A stretch of DNA of 59,907 bases from assembly GCA_028066595.1 (NCBI GenBank), contig JALCBJ010000039.1, forward strand, positions 1-59,907. The letters run 5' to 3'. Shown in pieces: positions 44,194-53,818 of this stretch (position 1 is the first letter of the stretch; each line of letters opens with the position of its first letter). This stretch comes from Thermoanaerobaculia bacterium (lineage in GTDB: Bacteria; Acidobacteriota; Thermoanaerobaculia; Multivoradales; J023). The position numbers and the translations under genes were made by a program. The notes beneath the pieces were generated by a model, which worked only from the letters and a program-made list of their open reading frames with translations, ran no database searches and was not told the origin of the DNA.

Positions 44194-44958
44194 ATGTACT
44201 CGCAAAACAGCGAAGCTGATCTCGGAACCCTCGACGGCTCTGGCCGTGTTGCCCTGGTGACCGGTGGCAGCCGTGGTATCGGCCGCGCCGTGGTCGAGGC
44301 GCTCCTTCGCCGCCATTGGATCGTGGCGTTGTGCGGAAAATCGCAGCAGAGCGTGGAAAAGACCCTGCGCGCTCTCGCAGGTGTGCACGAGAGCCGAGTC
44401 GAAGGGCGAAGCGTCGACGTCGGTAACCAGCAGCAGGTCGACAGTTGGGTACGCGACGTAGCGGACCGGCACGGCCGTATCGATCTGGTGGTGAACAACG
44501 CCGGCCTCGGCCGGTTCGCGCCGGTCGACGAGCTCGACGGCGACGATTGGCGCGATCAGCTGCGCACCAACCTGGACGGTGCCTTCTACATGACCCGCGC
44601 CGCGGCCCAGGTGATGAAGGAGCGCGGCGAGGGGTGGATCCTCAACGTCGCCTCCCTGGCTGCGAGGCACTCCTTTGCCGGTGGCACCGCGTACAACGCG
44701 TCGAAGTTCGGACTGCTCGGCTTCTCGGACGCGGCCATGCTCGACCTGCGCCACCACGGCATCAAGGTGGTTGCCATCTTGCCAGGCAGCGTCGACACTT
44801 CGTTTCATTCGGAAGCACATCCCGAGCAGGCAACTTCTGAGAATGACTGGATGCTCCGGCCGGAAGACGTGGCCCGCGCGGTCGTCGACGTACTCTCCTA
44901 CCCGGAGCGCGCCTTGCCGAGTCGGATCGAGTTGCGTCCGACACGGCCGAAGCGATAG
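44194..44958 (+). CDS. Short-chain dehydrogenase/reductase
   Basis: 254-residue classical SDR. Cofactor motif TGGSRGIG, NNAG, the catalytic Ser (VASLAARHSFAGG) and Tyr-x-x-x-Lys (YNASK) are all present, followed by PGSVDTSF. Homologues include 3-oxoacyl-ACP reductase (FabG)-like and secondary-alcohol dehydrogenases; the sequence gives no clear substrate. ATG at 44194 has no strong Shine-Dalgarno. It diverges from the YugP gene. Because the polyketide-like operon lacks a ketoreductase, a trans-acting role is thinkable, but the 9-kb distance makes that speculative. Confidence 0.88.
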   Translation: MYSQNSEADLGTLDGSGRVALVTGGSRGIGRAVVEALLRRHWIVALCGKSQQSVEKTLRALAGVHESRVEGRSVDVGNQQQVDSWVRDVADRHGRIDLVVNNAGLGRFAPVDELDGDDWRDQLRTNLDGAFYMTRAAAQVMKERGEGWILNVASLAARHSFAGGTAYNASKFGLLGFSDAAMLDLRHHGIKVVAILPGSVDTSFHSEAHPEQATSENDWMLRPEDVARAVVDVLSYPERALPSRIELRPTRPKR

Positions 44959-45251
44959 GCGGTCCGATCCAACTGGCGATCCGCCAGCACTGAGTCCTGT
45001 CTCGTCTTCTTTGTCGTCGAAGTCGACTGTCCAACGGTCTCGTTTCAGAGTCTTCGGAAATCTGATTTCGAGATCGAGGCCATCGGTGAGTAGGTGGCCA
45101 GCGATCGAGACCACGCCCAGGGTGGCGTGTCGGGGAGACCTTCCGGAATTGACCAGGCTTTTGGGAGCTCTTCCGAACTGGGGCCGCGGGTAGACTGGTC
45201 TAACCCCCTAGCAGATCACCTCCTCTCGAATCTCACAGCTTAGGGGATCTG

Positions 45252-46070
45252 ATGGTCGATATAAGTAGGACGATTCATGTCGTCGGGGCGACGACCCGAG
45301 TCGTCCCGAACGGCCGCCTCGGGCGAATCTCTTGGTTCTTCGCATTGATCTGGGTCGTCGGATGGGGCGCCGCGGAAGCAACCTCGGAGCCGGATGCGGA
45401 AGCGAAGGGCCGCCAGCTTCTCGATCGAGTGGTCGAGTCTATGGCTGACCCTGCCCGCTTCGACAAGCTGAAGGCGATGCGGATGTGGGGACAGTCCTTC
45501 TCGAAGGAAGAAGGGACCGAGACGATCGACGTATCGATCCTGACACCCTTTCCCAAGAAAGGGCGTGGTCTATGAATGCACATGGCGTGGGAAGCGTCCA
45601 ACGGCATGACGCTCGATCGCCGGTTGGTAGGAGATCGAAGCTGGACCGAAGGAATCGGCGTGCTGCCGCCGGAGCTACACCGGGACGCCGTGCGCTACGC
45701 AAGCACCAAGTTGATGACCCTGCTGCGTCATCGCAACGTGGCGGAGGTCCCGGTCTCGTATCTCGGCAGCGAGACGGTGGACGGGCGCAAGATCGAGGTC
45801 GTAAAAATCGTCCTCGAAGGAACACGTTGCGAGATCGAGCTGGACCATGAGACGTTTCGTCCGGTGGCGGTTCGCTTCCAGTCGTCACCGATCCAAGAAG
45901 CCATCGAGAACGAGGTAGTGCGTCGAAGCTATTCGGACTTCAGGTCGGTCAATGGCTTCGTCCTGCCGTTTCGTCAAACCGTCACGGTCGGGGGCGAGTA
46001 CTACAACGAGTGGCAGCTCCTCGCATTCGAGACCGAGCCCGAATACGACTCCAAGGTGTTCGACTTCTAG
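45252..46070 (+). pseudogene. LolA-like secreted protein, interrupted by an in-frame TGA
   Basis: One frame encodes two halves of a LolA/outer-membrane-lipoprotein-sorting-like protein (107 codons, then 164) separated by TGA at 45573-45575. The first half starts with ATG (AGGGGAT upstream), an N-terminal signal-like helix (ISWFFALIWVVGWGAAEA) and the LLDRVVESM..KLKAMRMWGQ region. The second half continues the family pattern (DRSWTEGIGVLPPE, SYLGSETVDGRKIEV, RSYSDFRSVNGFVLPFRQ). Around the stop the local reading is unusual (KKGRGL then MHMAWEA). A single-base loss plus a single-base gain within about 20 nt would restore KKGVVYEMHMAW, which fits the family better, so two small indels (or sequencing errors) are a simple explanation. 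Selenocysteine is a less likely alternative. Confidence 0.6.
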
Positions 46071-46296
46071 ATGCCGTCGAAACCCCTGCGGTTCGGCTGA
46101 TCCGACCCGAGATTCGGTTCCAGTAAGCTCTTCGAGCCGTCACGGCGTTTCGAAGCGGGCTCGTTGCGGGTCAGCGACGCCGGTCGTATCGGCGGCGGCT
46201 GGAATATCCACGATCGAGAGATCGCATAAGGGGCCGTTCGGAACGCTGGCTTCGTCCGGGACGAGGAGTCAGCGTCCAGAGTACGCCGGGTGGTGA

Positions 46297-49215
46297 ATGA
46301 CTAGCGATCGCATCGCCGAAATATTCGCCCGCGCTCTCGAGCTCGAGGTGGACCAACGGGAGAGCTTTGTCGAAGCTGCCACCGTGGACGAGCGAGAAGT
46401 CAGGGCCGAAGTGGTCCGGTTGCTGGCGGCTCATGGTGAGGCGGGTGACTTTCTCGAAGCGCCCCTCGATTTGCGCCAAGCCGCGACCTTCCTCGACGAG
46501 GAAACGCCCGAGCGAATCGGACCCTACCGACTGATCCGAGAACTGGGCCGCGGTGGCATGGGCACCGTCTACCTCGCCGAGCGCGACGACGGGACTTACG
46601 ACCAACGGATCGCTCTCAAACTGATCCGACGAGGAATGGACTCGGCGGCGATCCTGCGCCGTTTTCTTCGCGAACGACAGATTCTCGCGCAGCTCGAGCA
46701 CCCGCAGATCGCTCGGCTCTACGACGGCGGACGCACCCAGGACGGCCGCCACTATTTCGCGATGGAGCTCGTGGACGGGCAGGCGATCACTCACTATTGC
46801 GCCGCCAGGAAACTCGACGTGGAAGCGCGGCTCGGCCTGTTTCAGAAAGTCTGCCGGGCCGTCCAGTACGCCCACGCAAATCTGGTGATTCACCGGGATC
46901 TCAAGCCGTCCAACATCCTGGTGACCGCGTCGGGCGAGGTAAAGCTCCTCGACTTCGGCATCGCCCATCTCGTGCAGGAAGACAACGAGATGGATTCGAC
47001 CCAGACCGGGCTGAGAATGATGACTCCGGCCTACGCAGCACCGGAGCAGCTCACCGGCCGAGTGATCACCACGGCCACCGACGTCTACGGTCTCGGCCTG
47101 GTGCTCTACGAGATGCTGACCGGTCACCGGCCGTTTGGCTTCGAGGAGCTCTCGCCGGAGAAGCTCACCCTGATCATGATGGGAGCCGAACCGGAGCGTC
47201 CGTCCGCGGCAGTCGGTCGGACGATGGAAGTCGTCGGCCGGGATGGTGTCAGCGAATCGATCACACCCGAGGGTGTCGCTTTCGCGCGGAGCACGACGCC
47301 GAAACGCCTGCAACGGCGACTCTCGGGCGATCTCGACCGCGTCGTCTTGAAGGCGCTCGAGAGAGAGCCCGAGCGTCGCTATTCCTCGGCCGAAGCACTG
47401 CTCGACGACGTGAGTCGACACCTCGAAGGTCTGCCCGTGCGCGCACGCGGTCAGACCTGGCGCTACCGAACCGCCAAATTCGTTCGGCGGCATTGGGCCG
47501 GGGTCGCTACCTTCGTTGCTTTCTTTCTGTTGCTCCTCGGCTCGGGCGTCGTTCTGGCGTTCCAGCAGACCCGGACTGCGGCGGAGCGCGACAAGGCCGA
47601 GGAAGTCAAGCGCTTCGTGCTCAGCTTGTTCGTGGCATCGAATCCATTCGAAGAGGCGAGAGCTGACTCGATCACCGCGGGAGAGCTGTTGGAGCGTGGT
47701 ACGCGACGCATCGAACTGGAGCTTCGAGATCAGCCGGAGATCCAGGCCGAGATGCTCGCCGTCCTGGGCGAGATCTACGTCGATCTCGGTCGCAACGACA
47801 GGGCCGAGCCACTGCTGGAACGCGCCCTGTCCTTGCGAAGGGAGAACTTGGGCAGCCGACATCCGCAGACCGCCCAGAGTCTCAACTCCCTGGGAATGCT
47901 GCGCCGCAGGCAGGCAGACTACGACGCGGCGATAACTCTTCACCGAGAAGCGCTCTCGCTGCGTCGGGACATCCTGGGCGAAGAGCATCCTGAGGTCGCG
48001 GAGAGCCTGAACAACCTCGGCTTGGTCTTGCTGCGGAAGGGAGACCACGAATCCGCCGAGCCGCTACTGCGCGAGGCGGTGACATTGCGGCGAGCGCTCT
48101 ATGGTCGGGCGCATCCAGACATCGCAGAAAGCCTGAAGAATCTCGGCGAGTTGCTACGCCTCCAAGGCGACTACGAAACCGCCGAAACTCTCCTCCGGGA
48201 GGCGCTGGCGATACGGAGAGACACCTTAGGTCCGGAGCATCCCGACATCGCGACCAGTCTCAGCGACCTGGGTGGGCTGCTTCGTCTACAGGGCGACCAC
48301 GAGCAGGCTGTTCTGTTGTTCTGTGAGGCCCTGGCGCTCGAACGAAAGCTGCTCGGTGAGGAGCATCCCAACCTGGCCACCGTACTCCACAACCTCGCCG
48401 TCGCGTTGATGCAGAAAGGTGACTACGACGCAGCGGAACCGTTGGTGCGCGAGTCCCTGGACATGCGAAGAAAGCTACTGGGTGGCGATCACCCGTCCGT
48501 CGCCAGCAGTCTCAATCTCCTGGGCTCCTCGCTGTTTCAGGAAGGCGACTACGATGGAGCCGAGCCCATCTTCCGCGAAGCGTTGGCATTGGCCAGAAAA
48601 CGCTTGGGGGAGGACCACCCGAAAGTCGCCAACCGGCTGAACAACCTCGCCGTTCTGTTGCGCGACCGAGGAGACTACGAAGGCTCCGAGTCGCTGTTCC
48701 GCGAAGCTCTGGCCCTGCAGCATCGAACCTTGGGCGAAGACCACCCTGCTGTTGCCAAGAGCCTCAGCAACCTCGGCGGATTGTTGATCCATTCAGGTGA
48801 TCTCGACGAGGCGGAGGAAGTCCTGCTCCGGGCGCTCTCGACGTTCGACACCACACTGCCCAGTGGGCACTCCGACACTGCCTTGCCTCGGCTGGGCTTG
48901 GGACGCCTCCACCTCGCCCGCGAACGTCCGGCCGAAGCCGAGCTCGCGTTGCGCGAAGCTCTGGCAATCTGGGAAGGTGCATATCCCGAGACCCACTGGC
49001 GCCGGGCCCAGGTCGAAAGCCTGCTCGGTGCGTCGCTGTCGGCTCAAGGTCGGTTCGAGGACGCCGAGCGCCTCCTGTTGAAAGGTCATGCCGAACTCGA
49101 AAGCTCCTTGGGGAGTCGCCATCCCTCCACCAAGAAGGCAGCGGACGACCTCAGGGATCTCCTCGAGAGACAGGACCGCCCGAAGCAGGCTGCGACCTAC
49201 GGATCGAGCCACTGA
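46297..49215 (+). CDS. Transmembrane Ser/Thr kinase with kinesin-light-chain-type TPR array
   Basis: 972-residue receptor-like kinase. Residues ~70-350: kinase domain with GRGGMGTVYLA, HRDLKPSN (Asp201) and DFG (Asp219), catalytically complete. One membrane helix at about residues 400-423 (GVATFVAFFLLLLGSGVVLAF) separates it from a C-terminal array of about eleven 42-residue TPRs from ~460 to ~960, with the repeat core LGEEHPxVAxSLNNLGxLL-x-GDYExAExLxREAL, of the TPR_12/kinesin-light-chain type. The long TPR array is usually placed outside the membrane or as an interaction surface. This is a typical acidobacterial architecture. Its last 19 nt overlap the end of the convergent secreted-protein gene. 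Likely senses or organises partners of the neighbouring secreted proteins. Confidence 0.94.
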   Translation: MTSDRIAEIFARALELEVDQRESFVEAATVDEREVRAEVVRLLAAHGEAGDFLEAPLDLRQAATFLDEETPERIGPYRLIRELGRGGMGTVYLAERDDGTYDQRIALKLIRRGMDSAAILRRFLRERQILAQLEHPQIARLYDGGRTQDGRHYFAMELVDGQAITHYCAARKLDVEARLGLFQKVCRAVQYAHANLVIHRDLKPSNILVTASGEVKLLDFGIAHLVQEDNEMDSTQTGLRMMTPAYAAPEQLTGRVITTATDVYGLGLVLYEMLTGHRPFGFEELSPEKLTLIMMGAEPERPSAAVGRTMEVVGRDGVSESITPEGVAFARSTTPKRLQRRLSGDLDRVVLKALEREPERRYSSAEALLDDVSRHLEGLPVRARGQTWRYRTAKFVRRHWAGVATFVAFFLLLLGSGVVLAFQQTRTAAERDKAEEVKRFVLSLFVASNPFEEARADSITAGELLERGTRRIELELRDQPEIQAEMLAVLGEIYVDLGRNDRAEPLLERALSLRRENLGSRHPQTAQSLNSLGMLRRRQADYDAAITLHREALSLRRDILGEEHPEVAESLNNLGLVLLRKGDHESAEPLLREAVTLRRALYGRAHPDIAESLKNLGELLRLQGDYETAETLLREALAIRRDTLGPEHPDIATSLSDLGGLLRLQGDHEQAVLLFCEALALERKLLGEEHPNLATVLHNLAVALMQKGDYDAAEPLVRESLDMRRKLLGGDHPSVASSLNLLGSSLFQEGDYDGAEPIFREALALARKRLGEDHPKVANRLNNLAVLLRDRGDYEGSESLFREALALQHRTLGEDHPAVAKSLSNLGGLLIHSGDLDEAEEVLLRALSTFDTTLPSGHSDTALPRLGLGRLHLARERPAEAELALREALAIWEGAYPETHWRRAQVESLLGASLSAQGRFEDAERLLLKGHAELESSLGSRHPSTKKAADDLRDLLERQDRPKQAATYGSSH

Positions 49216-51827
49216 TCCGAAGCCGACCCACCGGCACCGAATCTGCCGACCGTGCCGGACCATGCCGAGGTATTGCCCGACTCGAAGCCGTCCTGGAAAA
49301 GCGCCTCCGAGTTGGTGCCGAAGACCACTTCCACGGCCCCGGCATCGCACGCGGCTCCGCCGATGCCGTCGCCGTCGAGAGGTCGGGCCGTTCCGCGCTG
49401 ATCCACCGGCGACGGGCATTCTGGTGCCCAATCGACGGCGACGCTTCCCTCCAGCGGCAAGTGGGTGCGGGTCGGCCCGCCGAAGCTGTTCAACGAGCTC
49501 AGATTCAACTCTGCCGTCGAGATGCCGACCTGATCGCCGCCGGCCAGCAAACAGGAATCGCCAGGGCTCTCGAGGTTGCCACCCAGTGAGGTGACGGTGG
49601 CGGCCGCGTTGCAGGAACCGTCGAGGATCGTGTTTTGGTACGAGATCGTAGAATCGGGCGTGTTCATCACCGCGGTCGCCACCGCCGACGTGTTCCGAGA
49701 AATAGTCGTGTGTACCAGGGACAGTTCACCATCCGCCAGTACTCCGCCCGCGGCCGTTGCGGCGTGATTGCCGCTGATCGTCGAGTTGGTGACCGTGAGC
49801 GCGCCGTAGGAACTGATCGCCCCGCCCGCGAACGTCGCATCGTTGCCGAACAGTGTGGAGCCCTCGATCGCGACGTCGCCAAGAGATCTCACATACAGAC
49901 CTCCTCCTTCGGGCGCGTCATTGAGCTCGACGGTGGAGTCGATGATCCTCACCGGACCTTCGGCCTCGATCCCGCCGCCATGGACGGTCGCCGCGTTTGC
50001 GGACACTCGGCTCCGAAGGATGGTGGTCGTCGTTGCATCGCTTGCCGTGAGGATGCCGCCGCCGCCGAGTAGACCCGACGCCGTTGCACGATTGCCGACG
50101 ACGAGGCAGGCCTCGACTGTCGTGTGGCCTGCAGCGAGAAGCCCGCCACCCGACGGGGCCTCGTTGTCGACGAGTGTCACTCGCTCGAGCGTCAGAATGG
50201 AGAGCTCTCGGTTGTAGATGCCACCCCCCGCCGTCTCCGAGTGGCCGCCACGAATGGTGAGGTCCGCGAGCTCGACCTCATCGAAGAGGTCGAAGATGCG
50301 CTCACCGAGCCCGGCTTCGCCGCCGCCGTCGATGACCGTCAGATCCTGGCCGGCTCCCTCGATGCGCACCAGATCAGTGACATCGAGGTCGCCGGACAGA
50401 CCCAGGTTGTCCTCGCCAGATCGTGTGAGGCTGTAGAAGCCGGCAGGCAAGCGGATGAGGTCCGGCCCGGCGGATGCGTTGGCGGTGAGGATCGCCTCGC
50501 GCAGAGAACAGTCCATCGGCGTCGACGAGTCGCAGGTCTGCGCCGGGAAGGGGTCGTCGAAACGGTCGACCTCGAAGACGTCGGCGTCCGCGCGGTCGAG
50601 CGAGCCCAGGATCGCTGCAAGCAGGATGAAGAAAGAGAACCAGGTAGCTGTCAGGCTGTTACGTAGCATCTCGTCTTCCCTTAAGACCAGTCGCCGCGTC
50701 GCGACGGCCGCCAGCAGCAACGCAAGGACCACCATGGTCGCCCGCCCAAGGGTGGGAATCTCGCGCACGGTCGACGGTAGCTCCGCCGGACCGATCGCGA
50801 TATGCCTGGGGAAGGACTCCTCGCCGAGCGGTATCGCGTCGATCACCATGTTGGTCGTGGTGTCGATCACCGAGACCTCGTCCGAGTCCGGGTCCGCGAC
50901 GTAGAGCTCGGTTCCGCCCGGGATCACCGCCAGGCCGAACGGCGACGAGCCTACGGCGACCGTGTCGGCAACCGTGTTCGTTGTCGCGTCGATCACCAAA
51001 ACCGTTCCTGCTTGGTCGGTCACGTAAGCGCGGAGTCCGTCTGCCCCAAACCTCGCGAAGTTCGGTACCGTCCCGGCACCCAGCAGAACCTCGTCGACCA
51101 CCGAGTTCGTATCGGTATCGATCACCGAGACCGACTCGCTACCACTGTTCACGACGTAGGCCCTACCGTCCGGGCCCACCGTCACGCCCTCGGGAGACAC
51201 TCCCACAGCGATCGTGTCGACGACAAAACGGGTCACCGAGTCGATCACCGAAACCGTATCGTCGGAGCCGTTCGTCACATAGAGGTAGAGACCATCGGGC
51301 GTGACATCCACCCGAGTCGGATTCTGACCGACCGCTGTGATGGCCACGGGAAGGTTGGACGTGGCGTCGATCTCGTACAGGGCATCGTCATCCAGACTCA
51401 CCACATAGACCCTGGACCCATCGGGGGATGTCACCACACCGAACGGACTCGGCACGGCAACGGTGGTGACGACCGTGTTCGTCGCGGTATCGATGACCGC
51501 CAGTCGGCCCAAGCCGGCACTCGCCACATAAACACGCGTCCCTTCCGGGTTCACCGCCACACCGGTCGGGATGGAGCCGGTGGCCACCATGTCGACCACC
51601 GTACGGGTGGTCACGTCGATCACCGCGATCCCGCCGACTTCGGAGACGTAGGCGAAGGGTTGGGCGTGGAGGGCTGCCGCGACCAGGAACCCGAAGAGCC
51701 AGGGCACGAAACGGTGCCAACCAAGTCGTCTTCGGGCGGGTCCATCTCCTTTGTAGGGTGCGGCGGATGGACGAGCGATGCGTCGTCGAGGGTGCTGTAA
51801 CTGGGGAGAGGGAAGAATGTCGCGCAT
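49197..51827 (-). CDS. Secreted YVTN beta-propeller / IPTL-CTERM protein fused to right-handed beta-helix protein
   Basis: 876-residue frame with two distinct proteins in series. Residues 1-~350: signal peptide (PWLFGFLVAAALHA) and a YVTN propeller of about seven repeats (SVIDTxTNxVVDTVAVG, VYVxNxxSDxVSVID). At ~360-385 stands REIPTLGRATMVVLALLLAA-VATRRL, an IPTL-CTERM-type sorting signal that normally ends a protein. It is followed by a new start-like region (MLRNSLTATWFSFFILLAAILG; ATG 50669, Shine-Dalgarno AAGGGAAG), CSLREAI and parallel beta-helix repeats with GGGI motifs. The C-terminus has FQDGFESGNTSAWSG, the shared motif. A TAA (50681-50683) in the next frame with a one-base shift would end the first protein exactly after the sorting signal, so an indel has probably fused two genes. 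Start ATG 51827 has AGGAG at ideal distance. Confidence 0.78.
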   Translation of the reverse strand: MRDILPSPQLQHPRRRIARPSAAPYKGDGPARRRLGWHRFVPWLFGFLVAAALHAQPFAYVSEVGGIAVIDVTTRTVVDMVATGSIPTGVAVNPEGTRVYVASAGLGRLAVIDTATNTVVTTVAVPSPFGVVTSPDGSRVYVVSLDDDALYEIDATSNLPVAITAVGQNPTRVDVTPDGLYLYVTNGSDDTVSVIDSVTRFVVDTIAVGVSPEGVTVGPDGRAYVVNSGSESVSVIDTDTNSVVDEVLLGAGTVPNFARFGADGLRAYVTDQAGTVLVIDATTNTVADTVAVGSSPFGLAVIPGGTELYVADPDSDEVSVIDTTTNMVIDAIPLGEESFPRHIAIGPAELPSTVREIPTLGRATMVVLALLLAAVATRRLVLREDEMLRNSLTATWFSFFILLAAILGSLDRADADVFEVDRFDDPFPAQTCDSSTPMDCSLREAILTANASAGPDLIRLPAGFYSLTRSGEDNLGLSGDLDVTDLVRIEGAGQDLTVIDGGGEAGLGERIFDLFDEVELADLTIRGGHSETAGGGIYNRELSILTLERVTLVDNEAPSGGGLLAAGHTTVEACLVVGNRATASGLLGGGGILTASDATTTTILRSRVSANAATVHGGGIEAEGPVRIIDSTVELNDAPEGGGLYVRSLGDVAIEGSTLFGNDATFAGGAISSYGALTVTNSTISGNHAATAAGGVLADGELSLVHTTISRNTSAVATAVMNTPDSTISYQNTILDGSCNAAATVTSLGGNLESPGDSCLLAGGDQVGISTAELNLSSLNSFGGPTRTHLPLEGSVAVDWAPECPSPVDQRGTARPLDGDGIGGAACDAGAVEVVFGTNSEALFQDGFESGNTSAWSGTVGRFGAGGSASDQWLDP

Positions 51828-51915
51828 GGGATTCTCCTATTCGGAAGGCCGATGTGAGGCCGTCTCGTGCGATGTAGAAACCGGGCTACGACACCTCCTG
51901 CGTCGTTTGCAGTCG
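51826..51915 (-). promoter_or_regulatory. Conserved leader element, copy A (propeller/beta-helix gene)
   Basis: About 90 bp upstream of the 49197-51827 gene shares most bases with copies at 53559-53655 and 55341-55440. It includes a hairpin at 51888-51906 (minus-strand ACGACGC - AGGAG - GTGTCGT), the conserved CACGAGACG block, and a Shine-Dalgarno followed by ATG at 51827. The hairpin lies 61 nt from the ATG, as in the other copies. Details are in the findings. Confidence 0.75.
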
Positions 51916-52021
51916 AAGGGGGCAAAACGAGCCTGGACTTCTCGTGAGTCCAAGCGTGTGGATCAGCTCGCAACCCAGAGAGATCGGTTGGAGGCCGAGG
52001 GAGGGAACGTCAGGTCGGCGA

Positions 52022-53395
52022 CTAGGGCGCGCTCCAAAAACTCAGATCGCCCGTCTCGAAACCGTCGACGAAGATCGCACCCACGTGCTCGAAGATGTAT
52101 ACCGAGCCCACATCTGCAGCGCAGAGGGGCCCCGGAGCGCAGTAGTCCCACCCAGGCGCTCCGACCACGACACGCCTCTCGTAGATGTCCACAGACGCGC
52201 CCATGGCGTCTCCCTGCCCTCGGTCACTGGCCATCAGCCGCTGACCCTGAGTCCACACCGTCTCGCCAGGCCCGAGCGTGAACATACTGACTCCGCCCGT
52301 ATTCGCGGCTCCGAGATCGGCACCTGGCGAGCCCGCCGCGAGCAGCAGCTCCCCGTCTACGCTGCTCAAAGCCACATCGGTTCCGAGAGCGTCTCCCTCG
52401 TACACTTCCTGGAAGTACTGGCGGAACTCATGGGCCTGTTGGTACAAGAGAACGGCGCCGACATCGTTGGCCGGGATGCCAATACCACTGAAGATCTTGT
52501 TGGTGGCTGGAGCCCCCACCGCCAACCAATCGTCCTCCACGGCGAGGCTCGTACCGAAGGCGGCACCGCTCTGGCTATCGAACTCGGACGGTGGGAGCAA
52601 GGTGCCCCATCGGAGCCAGCTCCCCTGGACGTATGCGAAGGTCTCGACTTTGCCGTTGTCCCCAGCCCCCGGGGCGCCCACCAGAAGAACACCGGTGACA
52701 AGATCGAACGCAACCGATGTCCCGAATCCGTCGGAGAGCTCACCATCGAGTGGCGGGTCGGGGAGCCAAGCATCGGACTCGCCGTCGTAGCGATAGACCC
52801 GCACTCGTCCTGCACCGAAGCCATAACTGGGCATGCCGACAGCGATGATGCCTGGGATGATATCGAGCGCTTCGGGTGCAAGGTCGATGCCCTCGAAGAG
52901 GAGGAACCTGAGACTGGGTGTCAGCGACCACACTTCGCCGCCGGAGTCATCAGGATCTGCCAAGCCGTAGATCGCGTCCGGACCCCTCGTCGCAACGGTC
53001 GAGGTCCGGCTGTCCAGATCCCAAGCTGCCCACCGGTCCCATCCTTCGGCAGTACGGACGGCGCGATAGACACCACTACGATGAATACCACCGTCGTCTG
53101 TCATGATCGAGAGGAGCATCGGTTGGCCCTGGTAACCGGTGGCCACATCGGATCCCAATCGCTGATTCGCCTCAAAGCTCATCGGCCCGATTCGCTCTGT
53201 TTCGGTCAAGGGTTGCCCTTGCAACAGTGATGGAAGAGCGAGGATCCACAGCAGGGCGAAGACGCAAGAAGAAGTCACCATTGGGGCCGGAGCCTCCCCC
53301 CGTTCAGCCTCCCGCGGCCTTAGACATCCTGGGCTCAGGCTCTTCACGTTCCAGATTCCCTTGATGTCTCTGGTGGGACGGCTCGAAACGCTCAT
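52022..53395 (-). CDS. Secreted FG-GAP (integrin-type propeller) protein, paralogue 1
   Basis: 457-residue exported protein. A long N-region precedes the hydrophobic signal (VFALLWILALPSLLQG); start ATG 53395 has AAGGAG. The body is a beta-propeller of FG-GAP repeats (FGTSVAFDxxTGVLLVGAPGAGDNGKV, FGTSLAVEDDWLAVGAPATNK), a fold found in integrin alpha chains and secreted adhesins. The C-terminus ends IFVDGFETGDLSFWSAP, the motif shared with two other proteins here. About two-thirds identical by eye to the product of 53819-55177, so a tandem duplication. An upstream ATG at 53563 (MLNRLPL) with its own Shine-Dalgarno, in frame and at the same place as in the other leader copies, is an alternative start. 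Function: surface or extracellular repeat protein of unknown role. Confidence 0.82.
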   Translation of the reverse strand: MSVSSRPTRDIKGIWNVKSLSPGCLRPREAERGEAPAPMVTSSCVFALLWILALPSLLQGQPLTETERIGPMSFEANQRLGSDVATGYQGQPMLLSIMTDDGGIHRSGVYRAVRTAEGWDRWAAWDLDSRTSTVATRGPDAIYGLADPDDSGGEVWSLTPSLRFLLFEGIDLAPEALDIIPGIIAVGMPSYGFGAGRVRVYRYDGESDAWLPDPPLDGELSDGFGTSVAFDLVTGVLLVGAPGAGDNGKVETFAYVQGSWLRWGTLLPPSEFDSQSGAAFGTSLAVEDDWLAVGAPATNKIFSGIGIPANDVGAVLLYQQAHEFRQYFQEVYEGDALGTDVALSSVDGELLLAAGSPGADLGAANTGGVSMFTLGPGETVWTQGQRLMASDRGQGDAMGASVDIYERRVVVGAPGWDYCAPGPLCAADVGSVYIFEHVGAIFVDGFETGDLSFWSAP

Positions 53396-53818
53396 GGTCG
53401 GTTCTCCTTGGTTGCAGGGGTGACGCAGGCGAAGGGCTGATCTCGAAGAGCAAACGCCACGAGCCGACCGAAGAGTCGAGGCGCCACGATCCAGTGCGCG
53501 CAACGAGGGCCGGCGAGCGGTCCCGACGGAACAGCAGCTGGAGAGTGGAAGCCGGTTGAGCATGGGTTCTCCGATCTGGATGGCCGGTGTGGGGCGCGTC
53601 TCGTGTGATGTATGAATCGGGCTACGACACTTCCTGCGTCGTTCAGAGGCGTATTGGGCCAAAGGACCGGAGATTTTTGGAATCCCGATCCGCTCTCGAG
53701 GACTCAGTACTCGTCGCCTGCGCGCGGACTACCCCAGATGCGCTTTTCGCGTGGGGCGGGCCGCGGCGCACGGACTCCAAGGCCGACCGACCGCGGGTGG
53801 CAATGTCAGGGTCGACGA
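53396..53818. other. 423-bp spacer between the two FG-GAP paralogues, mostly duplicated leader
   Basis: Contains the upstream region of the 52022-53395 gene, with copy B of the conserved leader at 53559-53655 and the possible alternative start ATG 53563; the remaining ~150 bp next to the 53819 stop show no gene. Confidence 0.6.
53559..53655 (-). promoter_or_regulatory. Conserved leader element, copy B
   Basis: Second copy of the shared upstream element, with hairpin at 53624-53642 (stem identical to copy A, minus-strand loop AGGAA), CACGAGACG block and Shine-Dalgarno GGAGAA before ATG 53563, again 61 nt from the hairpin. It continues, beyond the hairpin, into GGCCCAATAC shared with copy C. 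Confidence 0.75.

Noticed and set aside
46171..48048. A 625-codon antisense frame opposite the TPR-kinase
   Set aside because: It is the reverse of the regular TPR repeats, without a signal or domain of its own.
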